DNA from: Melanocharis versteri
Taxonomy: Eukaryota; Chordata; Aves; Passeriformes; Melanocharitidae
Assembly (NCBI GenBank): GCA_013397845.1
Contig: VZTG01006696.1
Location: forward strand, 1-64,000
Length of the DNA stretch: 64,000 nt
Direction: 5' to 3'
In this document: one piece after another, positions 1 to 12,338 of the stretch
Position numbering within the stretch: position 1 is the stretch's first letter
How the letters are laid out: every line of letters starts with the position of its first letter
Position numbers and translations under genes: made by a program
The notes under the pieces: model-generated
Database searches by the model: none
Seen by the model: only the letters and a program-made list of their open reading frames with translations
What the model was told of the DNA's origin: nothing

Positions 1-1130
1 TATTTTTAACCTAGGACAATCCACCAATTCCATTCACCAAAGCTTCATGGATAAACAACTCATAGGAATTCTTCCACCATTCCTGAGTAGAAGCGATTGG
101 GAGGAGCTATAGAAGGCAGGAGAGCAAAGCTTAGTGAAACAGAACTGTGGCACAAACAAGCTGGAAAACAACTGCAAGGGAAGGTTGAGAAGACAGAGGG
201 ATGCAGGGGAAGCAGAAGGCAGCAAGTCTTACTCTTCCGGACAGGAGGTTCAGAGTGTGTGTGTGAACATCATGAAAGATCCAGATGGTCTTCTCCACCC
301 AACAGTGCAGTTTGCTCATGTAGGTCCTGGGAGACAGTTACCTGAACAACCTGTTCCCTCTTGTAAAACCTGTCATGTAATCCAAGTTTATCCTGCTGAG
401 CTGGCCACAAAATAAAGTACTTAGCTGTTCCCCCGCTTATGTCACAAACACTGTATAAGCTGTGTTTTGTCTACAGCAAAGTAAGAGTTAATATCCACAC
501 AGGAACAGAGGCAGACAAAAAGAAATCAAGAAAGGGGATAGAGCGAAGCTGCAGGCTGCAACAGTTATGCCATTTGATTCCCAGCTTTAAATAAACCCTT
601 TGAAGTAGAATGGGTTTTTTATGTTAAAAAAGCTGCTTTTCAGTCTGCATCACTGTTTACAGTTGCAAAAATTACTCCAGTTGAGCTCTAAACTGGATAT
701 TCAACACTGAAAAAAATAGCGGAAAATTTACGTGCAGACTCCCATCATTCCCACAGCTCCTGTGCTGCATCCAACACTTATTAGTTGCAGCAGTATTAAG
801 CCTTACAGTAGCAGATGACATGGTTTTGCAGGCACAGCTCAAAAACTTTACCTTCATCCCTACAAACCATGAGCTGAATGGTACAGCTTCACAACTGAAA
901 AGTCTGAATTAACTACAGAAAAATATTATGTGTCATTTCTGTGAACTTCACTTACTGAAACGATCTTCAAGAACCACAAAAGAGAACATCCCATGTGAAC
1001 AAATAAATGCTAAAGCTGCTGAGCTGGATTTCGTAGCACTCTCCTCTCTCCTACACCTCATTAAATTAGACTATAAATACCAAGCAGAAGTGCAAATAGC
1101 TTCCTAAACGGAGACTAAGTTTGCACCTAC

Positions 1131-1216
1131 CTGAGGGAGTTTGGCAATTTTGCCAATCAAATCCACATAATTTATCCTTTTGTCAAAACCAGAAAGTTGA
1201 AGGAGAGGAGGCATGT
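1131..1216 (-). other. Candidate exon of an unidentified minus-strand transcript
   Basis: On the minus strand a segment open in one frame (D)MPPLLQLSGFDKRINYVD, then LIGKIAKLPQ, ends at CAG|GTAGGTG, a very good donor. A possible acceptor CTCTGTTAG precedes it at 1217-1218, with a weak pyrimidine tract. The same frame stays open further upstream to about 1260. I do not recognise the peptide, and no partner exon was found nearby. It could be an exon of a gene extending left of the window, or a chance match. Confidence 0.2.
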
Positions 1217-4200
1217 CTAACAGAGCTTTCAAAATGATGGGTAATATCCACACACAACAGTGGGAGAATGTCATTGTTATTTTCTACTCTATTGATCTTG
1301 CTTCACTATTTGAAGGGTTCACCCTTGCTACTCATGAGATCCCCAAGACTTTGGAGATTTGATAGCACTTATCTCTGCATCAAAATTCCCAAAGTTTTGT
1401 ATTCTCCATGAGAACTAATGAAGAGGGCCTCAACAAATAGTTGCGGTGCGTTTGTATTTCTGTAACAGCTGTAAATTAAGAATTGCAAACCTGACTACGT
1501 GTAATGTCAAAGCTTAGGTCCCAGAAGTACCAAGCTGTAATAAAACAGGCTAGGAAGCAGTTGTTAATTTAAACTAAATTATATAAAAGAACAGCTGCAT
1601 TTCCAAGAAGAAAGCCCCAAACAACAAAAAGCAATGAAGAAAACACAAGCCTATACATATTTCTTCAAAAAAGGCTCTCCAAAGGGAGAAAACATCAGAT
1701 TTACAATAAAAATCTAATGTGGGACTTAAAAATACAGTAAAATGCAGTTCTGATACTTGTTCCAGAGATACCAACAAATGGCTACAACCCCCTTAGCAAA
1801 GTGTTGTGATTAAAAAGACAGAAAGCTACACAGTGGTCAAGTGAGATGAAATGCTGGCAGTTAGCCAAATATGGGTTCAGGATGATATAATTTGTCATGC
1901 TCAGCATTGATTGCCATTTCAAAGCTGCTCTGGGATCAGAATCCTGATTGTAATCCATCAAACCAGTAACTACAGTGAGTCGAATGGCTGAGCAATTGTG
2001 ATGACACAGCTGGCTGCAGGGTTGGTGCTAGAAATTATTAAGTGAAGCTGCTATTAGCATGTAGAAAGCTTTAGAGAAAGGGAAAAGCAGCATGGTAATT
2101 GCTAATACCCACAACACAGGAATGATATCAGAAGTTTTATTAAAAACAAACCAAATCATGTCATGCTGGTTTTTGAAGGAGGAATACTTACGCCTGCTGC
2201 TCACAATCTCACGGTTTAAACAAAAAGGGTGTCTATACATCTCTTCACCTGGTATAAGCAGAAAAACTTGGTTCTCTTCCCAGTCAGCTACAGTCACAGG
2301 CTATGTTCAGGGAGCACCAGGAGAAAGAATGAGAATAGTGGACAATTCACACTAACTGGAAATAGCTTTCCCATGCTGGCAATAGGAATGCCACTGTCAC
2401 ACAAAACTGATTTTGCTTGGGCCAGTGTTAGCACTCTGCCTCTGTCTTGCCTACTAGACAGGGTGTGAGAGACCTACATGGGCTGTCCATGCAAAAACCA
2501 ATCGGGCACTTCTGCCTCCATGAAAGCAGGATTCAAGGACACTCAGCAATTGTGACAAATACTGCTTAGCTTGCTCTGGTAAGTCACCTCACAGGAGCCT
2601 TCCATGTGACTGAAATCCAGCAACAGCATTCCCCACTTTGGTTTGTGCTTCCTATTGCCTTTGTCACTTTGACTCTTCATCTCCCATCTGTGGGATTCTT
2701 GCCTTTAGTGAATTTTTTTCATCTAAATATAGCAGCTCTTCAGTCTTTTTGTCTCTCTGCTACAACCTTGGCTGCCTTTAATGGATCCTGCATGAAATCA
2801 GACCTAGTTTGCATTCTAATCAACTTTGGTGACTTATGCTTTTAATTAATCTTTAATATTCCTCCAGTCTCCATGGATGGTGTATTATAAAAACCCGTTT
2901 ATATGTGTCACTGTGGTTTCAACTTCAGGGGAAATATGTCTCGCAAATGGTACATATACAAGAAATATATGCAACCTATCATAAAATATTATGATTTTAT
3001 TCTCTCCAGCTGGAGTAGCAGACAAGTTAATATGTTTTTCCAATTGAAAAAGTTACATGTGATTTATTATTCCACAAGGAGCAGGGGTCCAACAAAGGCC
3101 CCTACTTGGATACAACCTCCATGGGATTCTCAACATATTGTAACTTGCTGGGTCTGAGTTACCCCTCTCCAAAACCACAGCAGGCCTCTGACTGCCTTGC
3201 ACGCAAAGATTTAACAGGTTAATTGACCAAATCATGCTCACTTCAGTAGCCCCTTTGTGTTCAAAATTTGACCCACAGAAGAGCTCTGAAAGTTTAGAGC
3301 ACAACGTAAGTGGTAAATATTACTGGGTCACCTTTTGAGGTTCAGAATCAGTTGTTACTTCATGTTTATTCAGCTTCCATTAAAGTAGGGCACTTAATCA
3401 AAACCAAGGAAGGACCTCCAAATTTCACCCATTATGAATCATTTGATGTTATCAATTCAATTTAATGTTCTCTGACATCTTTTGCTCTTGCCTGAGTATC
3501 ACTCCAAAGAAAAGATATTCAACTGTCACTTATAATGTGTGATTTATTGCTAGCCAACCTGCTCATCTGATAGCTGAATGAACTGAGAAGTTTCTATGAG
3601 GGTTCTTGTAACAGTCTTTCACTTCAGTTATATTTATTGCCAGTTTCTGACTGTATTTAACAATAATTAGAATAATCACTCCAGAAATGATGTTTGGGAA
3701 GACGCATATCCTAAGAATATTCATAAACCAGCAACTTCTTTTAAGACATCAAGATCTTTTCCCATCATATCAGACATATGGGATTGGCATTAAGTATAAC
3801 TTGCAAGTGGTTCAGAGCAGTGGGAGTTTTCTTCATACCCATAAGATTAGTTCTCTAGCATTTCACATCTCTTACTAAGTATGTTTTATCAAAATATTTA
3901 TTCCCATTTTTTATTTGGAATAGAAAAGTTAAAAAAAAATCAGGGAAGTAAAATTCTGGACCAATCATCTAAAACACATGGTCTCAGGAAAATAATACAG
4001 GAAAAACAAGAGGCCCACTGCCATTACTGCCACTAAGATTTCACCTTCTGTTCCCTGGCAACTCAGCAGTTTGCAACACCAGGACTAAAAGCATATTTGT
4101 CAGTCGTGTGGTTTTCAGATATCATTTGTTTGGTAAAGTAAAGCAGTGCTCATTTCTGCATTTTAAAGATTAGGAGACACACCTCCTGTCAGCTGAGGGA

Positions 4201-7200
4201 GTGACATTTCAGCCAGGAAAGAAAACTTGAACTTGTTAACACCAGTGGCACAGGGGCAGATCACAGATCTGACCTCTGTCTCATTTCTCAGTCACAGTCA
4301 GTCACTGATGGTTAAGAAAGAGTGTGACAAGAAAGAAAGTAGGCAGTGTGGCTTCTCCACTACAGTTTCCAGGACTGTGCAGCTTGGGCACCTTCCTTCT
4401 GGCATGGTGGAAATTATCAGGATGAAGATCTTCATCTTTCAGGGTTTGAGCAAGGGAAATGGCAAACAGCATCCGAGTGTGTCACTTTATATGGGTGACA
4501 ACTCCTAAAATCCAAACAGTTGCCTGGATCAAGGCCAGGATCCTCAACTCCTTGCAGAACTGAAACACTAAAGTCTAAGAGACCATGGGAGAAGGAGGAT
4601 GACTTCTTAATCCTGGCTGATTTTACTCTGAGGCTGCCAGAGTTTGAAAGAAGGCAAGCCTAAACTGTGTTATGATCTCAGTGGTTACTCAGAGGTATCA
4701 TCTGGAGAAACACTGGGCCAGACTGGAGATCTTTTCCATTCCACTTCTGCAAACTTCAAAAGAACTTTAACAAGTTATGTGAGCATTATAATATTTCAGC
4801 CTAAGGTAAATGAAGCTCATAAAGAAAACTTACTTGCAGTTCAGTCCTAGGAAGGGAAACAACCCAGCTTCAGGATCTAATCCCTTTAAAGGCAACTGAC
4901 TTTACTGAGGGAGAATTTTATCCCCAATTCCTGAACATGTTAAATATATAATAATTACTGAATAATTATTTCTTGCATTTTTTTCTCTTAGTCAAGAGAC
5001 CAAAAGAAGTCTGGGATTCAGAACTTCTTGCAAACAAGAAGATACATGTTTTCAAAACCATCAGTAAAATAAATCAGGAAAATACTGTCCTGAGTGCAAG
5101 ATAAATGAAGGTGAAAAACACTTTTCTGTATCAACCTAAAATTTGTACTTACAAAATTAACCAAAAAAATAAATTATGACAATTACATGTAGTCACAGGT
5201 GACAGTCAAATGTAGAAAGCTTGGGGTTTGCTCATATGCAGGGCAGAAATATTTAATAATAATTTACAATACATAGAAGAAATGCACAAATTAAAAAGCC
5301 AAATTATGTAAATCAAATACAGAGCTGCTCTCAGCAGCAAGTTACCAAAAGATTTCAATGAAAGCAACTTATATCAGTATAAAATTCTCCTCATTTCCAA
5401 AATTCTTGTTCTGAAAGTCTTTTCTCTTGCTTTGACAAAATCCGGCCCTTTTGCCATTTACACAAAAACATTTCCTGTTTGCTATGTAGGAACTGAAGCA
5501 AGAAGTCATGTAAGTGCCAGTCAGCTCTCCTATCTGAAACACTGGGGAAATATATTAAAATAACTCAGCACAGTCTAGACGGGCTCAGCGCCGTCTGCCT
5601 CAAAAACTGTGGTTCAGGCATACCCAAAAGCATGAGTTTGTTTTCAAACAGTAAAATCTTTCAGAAATAATTTGTTTACCTTTGATTTTTTTTTGAGTGT
5701 TTGCTCAAACATTCCCATGATGAATAATTTTTTTTACTAGTTTTGAAAAATCAGAAGCAACATTTCACCTGATCATAAGTGCACAGGAACTGGAACTTGA
5801 AGAAAAATATAATATAGTGCAAAAAATTGTAATAAGATTGTGAGAGTGAAGAAAACTGAACTGAATGGGGGAAGGTGTGATGTGTCCTAAGTTAAACATT
5901 CAAAAAAAAATTTAGAAAAAATAAATAAAAAAGAAAAATTAGAAAACCAGAAGGTTTATACTCTCGTTTTTACTTGAACATTAATAATATTAAGAATGAG
6001 CTTTCTGTGAGAGCAAAAGTAGGAAAAATCTTGCCTTTACTGTAGTATTAAAAATCAAGTCAGTATATGAAAAGAAATGGGATGCAGAAGAGAATTCCAG
6101 AACAGACTTAGCCCATCCTGGCAGGTGTGTGTTCAACATTGCTGAGGAAATGTTGAACACCTTCAATACTCCAGCATTTCAAAGCCTGTATAATCAAAAA
6201 AATCTTTCCTCTTATCTATTTTCCTTGCTGTGTATTAAATTAATTTCACATGCCCAGTGGAAGGACAACTTATCACTGTTCTTCTTAGAAAAATTCCTAT
6301 ATTTGCATTTTTATCTCCATTTTGCTTTTCCTTTTTTTAGACTAAGAAGTCCATTTCCTCACTTTATCTCATTAGCTGTATTTTCTTAGCTTTCACACTA
6401 TCCCAGCCTCCCTAGGCTCAGGTTTTTTGTATTGTTCTCACAGAAACTTGTGACCTACTTTATATATACACCCAAAAAAGTACATATAAGAACAACAGCA
6501 ATTAAATAAATCAACCCTCCCATTACATTTTAACATATTTATATTAATTTGTCAGTCAACAGTGTCATCACTGCCAAAAGATTCATGACCCCTCCACAAT
6601 GATCTTTCTCTTTTCCTGCTGTACTTTTTTCAATTACATTTGGTGGAAGAACTTCTCTGATGTCTATTCTGTAGTGCACCTTCCCACATTTAAGACAATA
6701 TACAAAACCTATGGATAATATCACCAGTAGTTCTGAATTCTAAACATTTTAAAATTACTGGAATGTTTCATTTCTTCTAAAGGTGATGAAATTTGGAAAA
6801 TTATTAATGTTTTCTTCTCAGAGAGAAGCCTTGGGAGAAGCTCAAAAGTCTGGAGCCGCAGATGCCAAGGAAAGGAAAAGAGATCAAAAGACTTCCTTTC
6901 CCCAGATCCAACAAGTAGTTGTAGTATCTTCCATCTAGTGCAGGTGAAGGGGCAAACTGTATGACTAATTTCACTCCATGTGAGAACAGAACATAGTAAT
7001 TTTTTTTTAACCTAAAAACATGAAAAGAAAGGCAGAAAAGCTGTAGGGGGAGATTATAAACTGACCTGAGAAGATGGAATCAGCCACGAGGAATGTCTGA
7101 AGCTGGGCAAGGAGACCGTGGCAGAGTGAGAGTTATAAGTGGGTCAATGCAAGGTTGGGGTTGTTCCTGCAGGCAAATAAGGGTTACAGAGGCTCCTTAG

Positions 7201-8051
7201 CACTGTGAATTAGGGAGTGAAATTGGCATCCAGCTGCTCCAAACCGGTAACCTGAAAGAATTGTTGTGCAAAGATGAGGATGGATGTGGGATGTCAATTT
7301 TAATAAAGACACTGAGAAACTGAAGGAATTATGTGGGTTCCAGTCATAGGGAAATACGATAGTGAAGGCAAAAGTAAATTGCTCACAACTGCTCCAAGAA
7401 AAATACAGAGTATATGCAAACATGCAGTGACACAAAGTCTAGAGCTAGGCATTATACACAGCAATTTGATTAAAAACTAGACACGCCTTGTCTGGTAGTA
7501 AACTGTAATGGGGATGCAACGCTGCCCCAGAACCTCACAATAATGATTTTGACAACAGGAATGAAGTGAGCATGTTCTATGTGCCTGCAAAGGCCATGAT
7601 CTGCTGAGACAGGGGCAGGTGTCTGTCACAACAGAAATGAATTGGAAGTGTTGGGTCGAAAAGCAATCATAAAAGAGAGAAATTTGAAAGGCATTTGGTG
7701 ACTGAACAAAGAGGGCTAATAGCTTTTTCTACTGGTCCTAAAGGAATAGTTTTGAAGAACCTGTGAAGACCTACCAGGAGTACCAAGAAGATTGCCAGGC
7801 TAAGCAAAACAGATTTTGCTCATAACATGAGCAAATATGGGGCTCAGTGTGCTAGTGAAAAACAGGACAGAGATCATAACATAGCTCAATAGGCCAAGGA
7901 GTCTCAGCACCAATGAAAAATGTGGCAACCACCTGAGGAAAATGGAGTATTTGATGTCTCTACAGTGAGAGAATTATTTCAAAGAAAATGGAAAATCTGA
8001 ATTTTAAACTAGGATATACAGAGGTAAACAACAACAACAAGAAAAAGTAGC
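1217..8051. other. Gene-free sequence
   Basis: AT-rich unique-looking DNA. Only short open frames (under 95 codons) occur, none recognised. AT-rich low-complexity patches lie near 5640-5960. I see no RNA gene or clear mobile element. Confidence 0.6.
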
Positions 8052-8615
8052 ATGATTTGGGTTTGTGGTGGGTCTGACTGGGATGGAGTTAACTTTCTTC
8101 CCAGCAGCCCATATGGTGCCGTGTTTTGGCTCTGTGGCTACAACAGTGCTGACAACACACCAGTGTTTTGGCTATTGCTGAGCTCTGCTTGCACACTGTC
8201 AAGGCCACCTTTGTTTCCCACTACATCCCCACAGCCAGGCTGAGGGTGGGCAAGAGGCTGGGACAGGACACAGCTGGCACAGCTGACTCAGAGTGACCAA
8301 AGGGATATTTTATGTGATATTTATGGGATATTTATGTGATAATCAAGTTCAGAAACAAAAACTGGAAGAAGAAAAAGGTGGGGGGGCTTTTGGCTTGCAA
8401 AGTGGCTGTTTAGAGACTGGGTGGGCACTGCTCTGCCTTTAGGAGGTGGTGCCATCTTTGCTTCACTCCTTTCCCCCCACCCCATTCTTTCCTTCACCTA
8501 TTCAATTGGATTTTATCTCCACTGTAGAGTTCTCTCAATTTCATTTTTCCTATTTTCTCCTCACTGTGAGGAGCTGCTGCAGGGAGTGTCAGCAGCTGCT
8601 GGCTGGGTCAGATGC
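8052..8615 (+). mobile_element. Degraded solo LTR, ERVL-type as in passerines
   Basis: The layout matches a well-known avian LTR. The left end has GGGATGGAGTTAACTTTCTTCC, here quoted as GATGGAGTTAACTTTCTTCC, near 8083. Then come TGCCGTGTTTTGG, a GACACAGCTGGCACAGCTGA block, and TGACCAAAGGGATATT near 8296-8310. The middle is T/C-rich with ATTCTTTCC. It ends with GCAGCTGCTGGCTGGGTCA. The length of about 560 bp fits an LTR. No internal viral genes flank it, so it is a solo LTR, old and mutated. A 23-bp duplication lies inside (8302-8347). Precise ends and family name would need a repeat library. Confidence 0.65.
8302..8347 (+). repeat. 23-bp tandem duplication inside the LTR
   Basis: Two copies of a GGGATATTT-ATGTGATA unit follow each other with a period of about 23 bp. 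It is a local duplication in the degraded LTR. Confidence 0.5.
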
Positions 8616-10222
8616 TGGTTAGAGGAAGAAGCACTTTATTTAGTACTGTGCTTTCACAGAGCTTACCTTGCATGAAAGGGGAAAAAAAAACCTAACTGCA
8701 GTGTTTGCATTTACTGCAAATACCCAGACTTGCAACCACTACTACAGGCAGAACAGCATCCACCTGGAATTTCTTCACCCAGTTCAAGAATCCTTCAATG
8801 TCCAGCACTACACAGTTTCAGGAGCACTTTATATGTGCCTGTTATAAAACCCTAAGACATAAATGTAGCCTCTAATGTCAGTCACTCACATTTGGCACCC
8901 TGGGCCAGCCTCCAGCTCCTTGCTGAATGCAGCACATGGAGGCTGGTGCTCAGTTCTGTGGCACTTAGAGAGCCCATTTCACATTCAGCTTGCACATCAC
9001 ACACTCTTGGAGTACAAACCAAGCTCTCCCATTACTAGTCTGGTTGACTGAGCAGTTGGTTTCACTGGAGACCTGATAAATGGGAGATTTCTTCTTATAT
9101 ACTCCAATTATATGGTTCAGGAATGTATAACCTAATCTTAAGAAGCATTCGTAACAGTTGATTTTGCTATCTACATTTTAATGATATTTAAATCCTGTTA
9201 ATCTCTGGGACTTAAACTGATGGAACTCATTACCAAAGGCCACTATACATTAAACAAATGTGTATTTATTTTAACTGGTTTAAAATACCTGTATTTCAGT
9301 CTCATCAGATAACCACAGTTCTGTTAGTTTAGAGACTAGGTAAATTCTAAAAATAATAAGATTTAAAAATCCAATATCATGCAGGATTTCTTGGCACGTG
9401 AAAAAATCCTGAGTATTACACTAGACTCAGACCAGTGAAATAGAAAAGTTTTTCCATTTACAACCCTGTACCCTCATATGGATCTCAATTTCATTTCCAA
9501 GAAAGTGAAACTGCAGAGCTGACAGACTGTGTGTGTCTGAGTGTTATCCTGATTTACCCTTTTTATGCCTCTCATTATTTCTGCAAAATGGCAAAGGCAA
9601 ATATTCAAGTGAAATCTAATCTATCTATTCCTAGAACACCAGTTCTAATGCAACACAAGTTCTAATTGAATTAGTGACTAACTCCTAAGCAGCCTTATGG
9701 GCCCAAGTTAGAAGTAATTCCTACCGGTGCTAAATAAGATGAAGATTCTGGTTTGATATTGATTTATTTGCCAGGAAAAGAAGGTATACTTGGTTTGTGA
9801 TTTCTGACACAGAGTAGACACTGTATCATCTGGTTTTGATACAATGGTGGAACTCTGACTACTTCCCTTTCCCCTCCCAAAGGGTTTCCCTCTCACCTGG
9901 CTTGTCTGGTGAGGTTATAGAGGTTCTCTCTTTCTGTCACGTAGAATTACAACCCAAACCACAGAAGCATTTTTCTAAAACAAAGACCTACTTCTTAGAA
10001 GTTAGCTTCTCTAGGAAAACTGTTTTGTGCTTATATCATCTTTCCTCACAGATCTTGATATAAATATTAGACAGAGACAATTACTGTTGATATGTTTACC
10101 AGGATTCAAGAACACAATGAAGAATGGGACCTGGGAATCCTCATTCACTGTCAAAATTATTAATTTTTAGAGAAACAGTTTGTCCTTTCACTTGAATATA
10201 TAGGTGACAGAGAGAACCAGGA
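8616..10222. other. Gene-free sequence
   Basis: No recognisable gene, repeat or RNA. Open frames are short and look like chance. Confidence 0.6.
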
Positions 10223-10250
10223 CATATATATAAATATATATATATATATA
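10223..10250. repeat. TA dinucleotide microsatellite
   Basis: An imperfect (TA)n run of about 28 bp, directly abutting the 75-bp tandem duplication. Confidence 0.75.
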
Positions 10251-10395
10251 TTTATTTAATAGTGAGATTGTCTAAGAGAGAAAAGATTTTTTTTTTTTTT
10301 AATATTTGAAAGTGGTTACAATATATTTATTTAATAGTGAGATTGTCTAAGAGAGAAAAGATTTTTTTTTTTTTAATATGTGAAAGTGATAACAG
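10246..10395. repeat. 75-bp tandem duplication
   Basis: Two near-identical copies, 10251-10325 and 10326-10400. Each starts TTTATTTAATAGTGAGATTG, continues with TCTAAGAGAGAAAAGA, a run of 13-14 T, and AATAT-TGAAAGTG. They differ by only a few bases near the end and by one T in the run, so the duplication looks recent. It may be polymorphic in copy number. Confidence 0.85.
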
Positions 10396-10400
10396 ATTTG

Positions 10401-12289
10401 ATTGGGAGAAGATGCTGGAGATAACAGGTTTTTGGCTGCTGGCTGGGTCAACATACCACAGGAGTATGTGTGCTTATTTCTCTATTGTGCCCAATGAAAA
10501 GGTCACAGGCAAGAGATTTAACCACATCTTCTCCCAGAGACCCTCCATTAATCATGATTATCAATTCATGAGTTCATGATAAGCCTCTTTTTGTTCAATC
10601 TGATTTTTTTCTCCTCCTTGTTTAGAAGTTGAATTAAAGCATAATTACTTGCATTATGCCACTTGTGACAGTATGAGCTGATTAGCTTGTAAAGCACTGA
10701 TTAGTTTGGGGCTACCTTAGGAGAAAGCTATGAATTATAATGAAATTCACAGATAAGCTTGAGAGGTACTTATGATATGAACCAAATGACTTTTATATAT
10801 AATTCAAAATGAGATCATTTCATAATTGCAACCTATTATAAATGGAAGAAATGACAGCATATGACAGATTATGCTAATCTCAGACCCAAACAAGTAGCAT
10901 CATTTCACAAGCAGTGTATCTTTCTGTTTCCTGCCGCAGCAGCTTTGTGTCCCAGGTGTCCCTCCCTCCTCCCACCTGCTCCAGCTCCCAGCCATGGGCT
11001 CACTCCCTACCTGGCTGACAGAACACCCACTGATTCCACCATAAACATTTTGGTGGAACCAGTGGGTTACTTTGTGGCATGTCAACACAGATCAAACTCC
11101 AACTAGAAAATTTTGCATTTCATAGCCGACTGCTCTGCTCACTGAACCACTGGTGCTCTCAGGCCAGGGCACAATGGGTGGGCTCGCCGTAGCTCAGTGG
11201 GATATCTTCTGCATGTCCTACTGGGTAATGAGATTGTGGAACAGAAAACAGAGTTATAGCTTTTAGTGCCTTTTCAGCATGTATGAGTAGGATAATTCAA
11301 CTCTCAGCACTTTTCTTTTCAGAGCTGCCCAAATATGAATACCATAATCTATTGCTAAACATCTATTCTAGAAAACAATCATCTATTTTTTTCCAGTTAA
11401 GCTGAAGTTAATTTTACAGGATGTGATCCAACAGGTTTTTCATTAGTCTACTCCCCTTAATAAATTGATTTACATGCTTTAGCTGTTAGCATCAGGGTAA
11501 GATAATGCAGTATCTTCTGAGAGGGAGTATCAGCTTGTTGAAAAGAATGTAGATGCACTGATGGTTTTGGAATGTGGTAGATTTACAGCAGCTGAATAAC
11601 TGATAGTCCTCCAGCAAAACTCTTGTGAAGGTCACAGATACACACATCCAGAAGAGCATCAAACAGTGCTCATGCTTTATTTCAAGCTGGATTCCTCAGA
11701 GTTGCTGAACTCGGGGCAATCCCCATCAAATCACACAGCACAGACCATTGTGAATCTACCATCTGCACACATGTACAGTGTAACCTGGGTTACATTACCA
11801 CTGAATCAGTCTTTTCACTGGGCCTATGATTTGATTACAAACTGCAGTTGAAAAATGTGTCATGAGGTGGTTGGTTTACATTTACAGAAATCAGATTTGT
11901 TTTAACAGCCTTTTCCAACTATAGCTCACAATGTGGAATAAGAATGTTGCACTTCTGAAGTGTTCTTCATCCACTATTTATTATTTTTCACTAAAAGCAT
12001 TTCTGGAAATTTCTTTCAATTTGACAGCAAATCAATTATCTTTAAAACTGCTTTACTTTCTAAGCATGTGAATGGTGTTCAGTGATTTAAAATGTTTATG
12101 TAGGATTGTATATTCAGAAATCAATGTGTAATCTGAGGTTCTTACTGCCCCCTTTCTAAAACGATGATGTCAGTTTTCAATTTTGTTGGAAAAATCTACT
12201 ACTTCACTAGAAAGTCAGTAAGAGAAAGAACATGTTGATAATCAGAAAATGAACACGTTGATAACCTGTAAATTTCATTTAGTTATTTT
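10401..12289. other. Gene-free sequence with two pol III A-box-like motifs
   Basis: Around 11088-11201 there are two tRNA-like A-box matches in opposite orientation (see findings). A short GGCTGCTGGCTGGGTCA at about 10434 recalls the end of the LTR at 8052-8615. An AT-rich, homeodomain-like patch lies at 10600-10800. Nothing coding is recognised. Confidence 0.5.
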
Positions 12290-12338
12290 GGGCCTGATAC
12301 AAATCACGCAAGTGGATTTGGTGGACTTTGGCTGACAC
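12290..12338 (+). repeat. Ancient sauropsid repeat remnant
   Basis: GGGCCTGATACAAAT followed by GGTGGACTTTGGCTGACACC resembles a common old repeat in reptiles and birds that opens with a GGCCTGAT-type motif and closes with GGACTTTGGATCAGG. Short and diverged; the assignment is by memory. Confidence 0.3.

Noticed and set aside
10434..10465. Possible second LTR end (GGCTGCTGGCTGGGTCA)
   Set aside because: Only about 20 bases resemble the LTR end, and the preceding sequence is a tandem duplication with no LTR features.
11181..11260. tRNA-like start GCCGTAGCTCAGTGGGAT on the plus strand
   Set aside because: Only the A box fits. There is no B box (GGTTCGA type) downstream and no cloverleaf arms, so it is not a tRNA gene.
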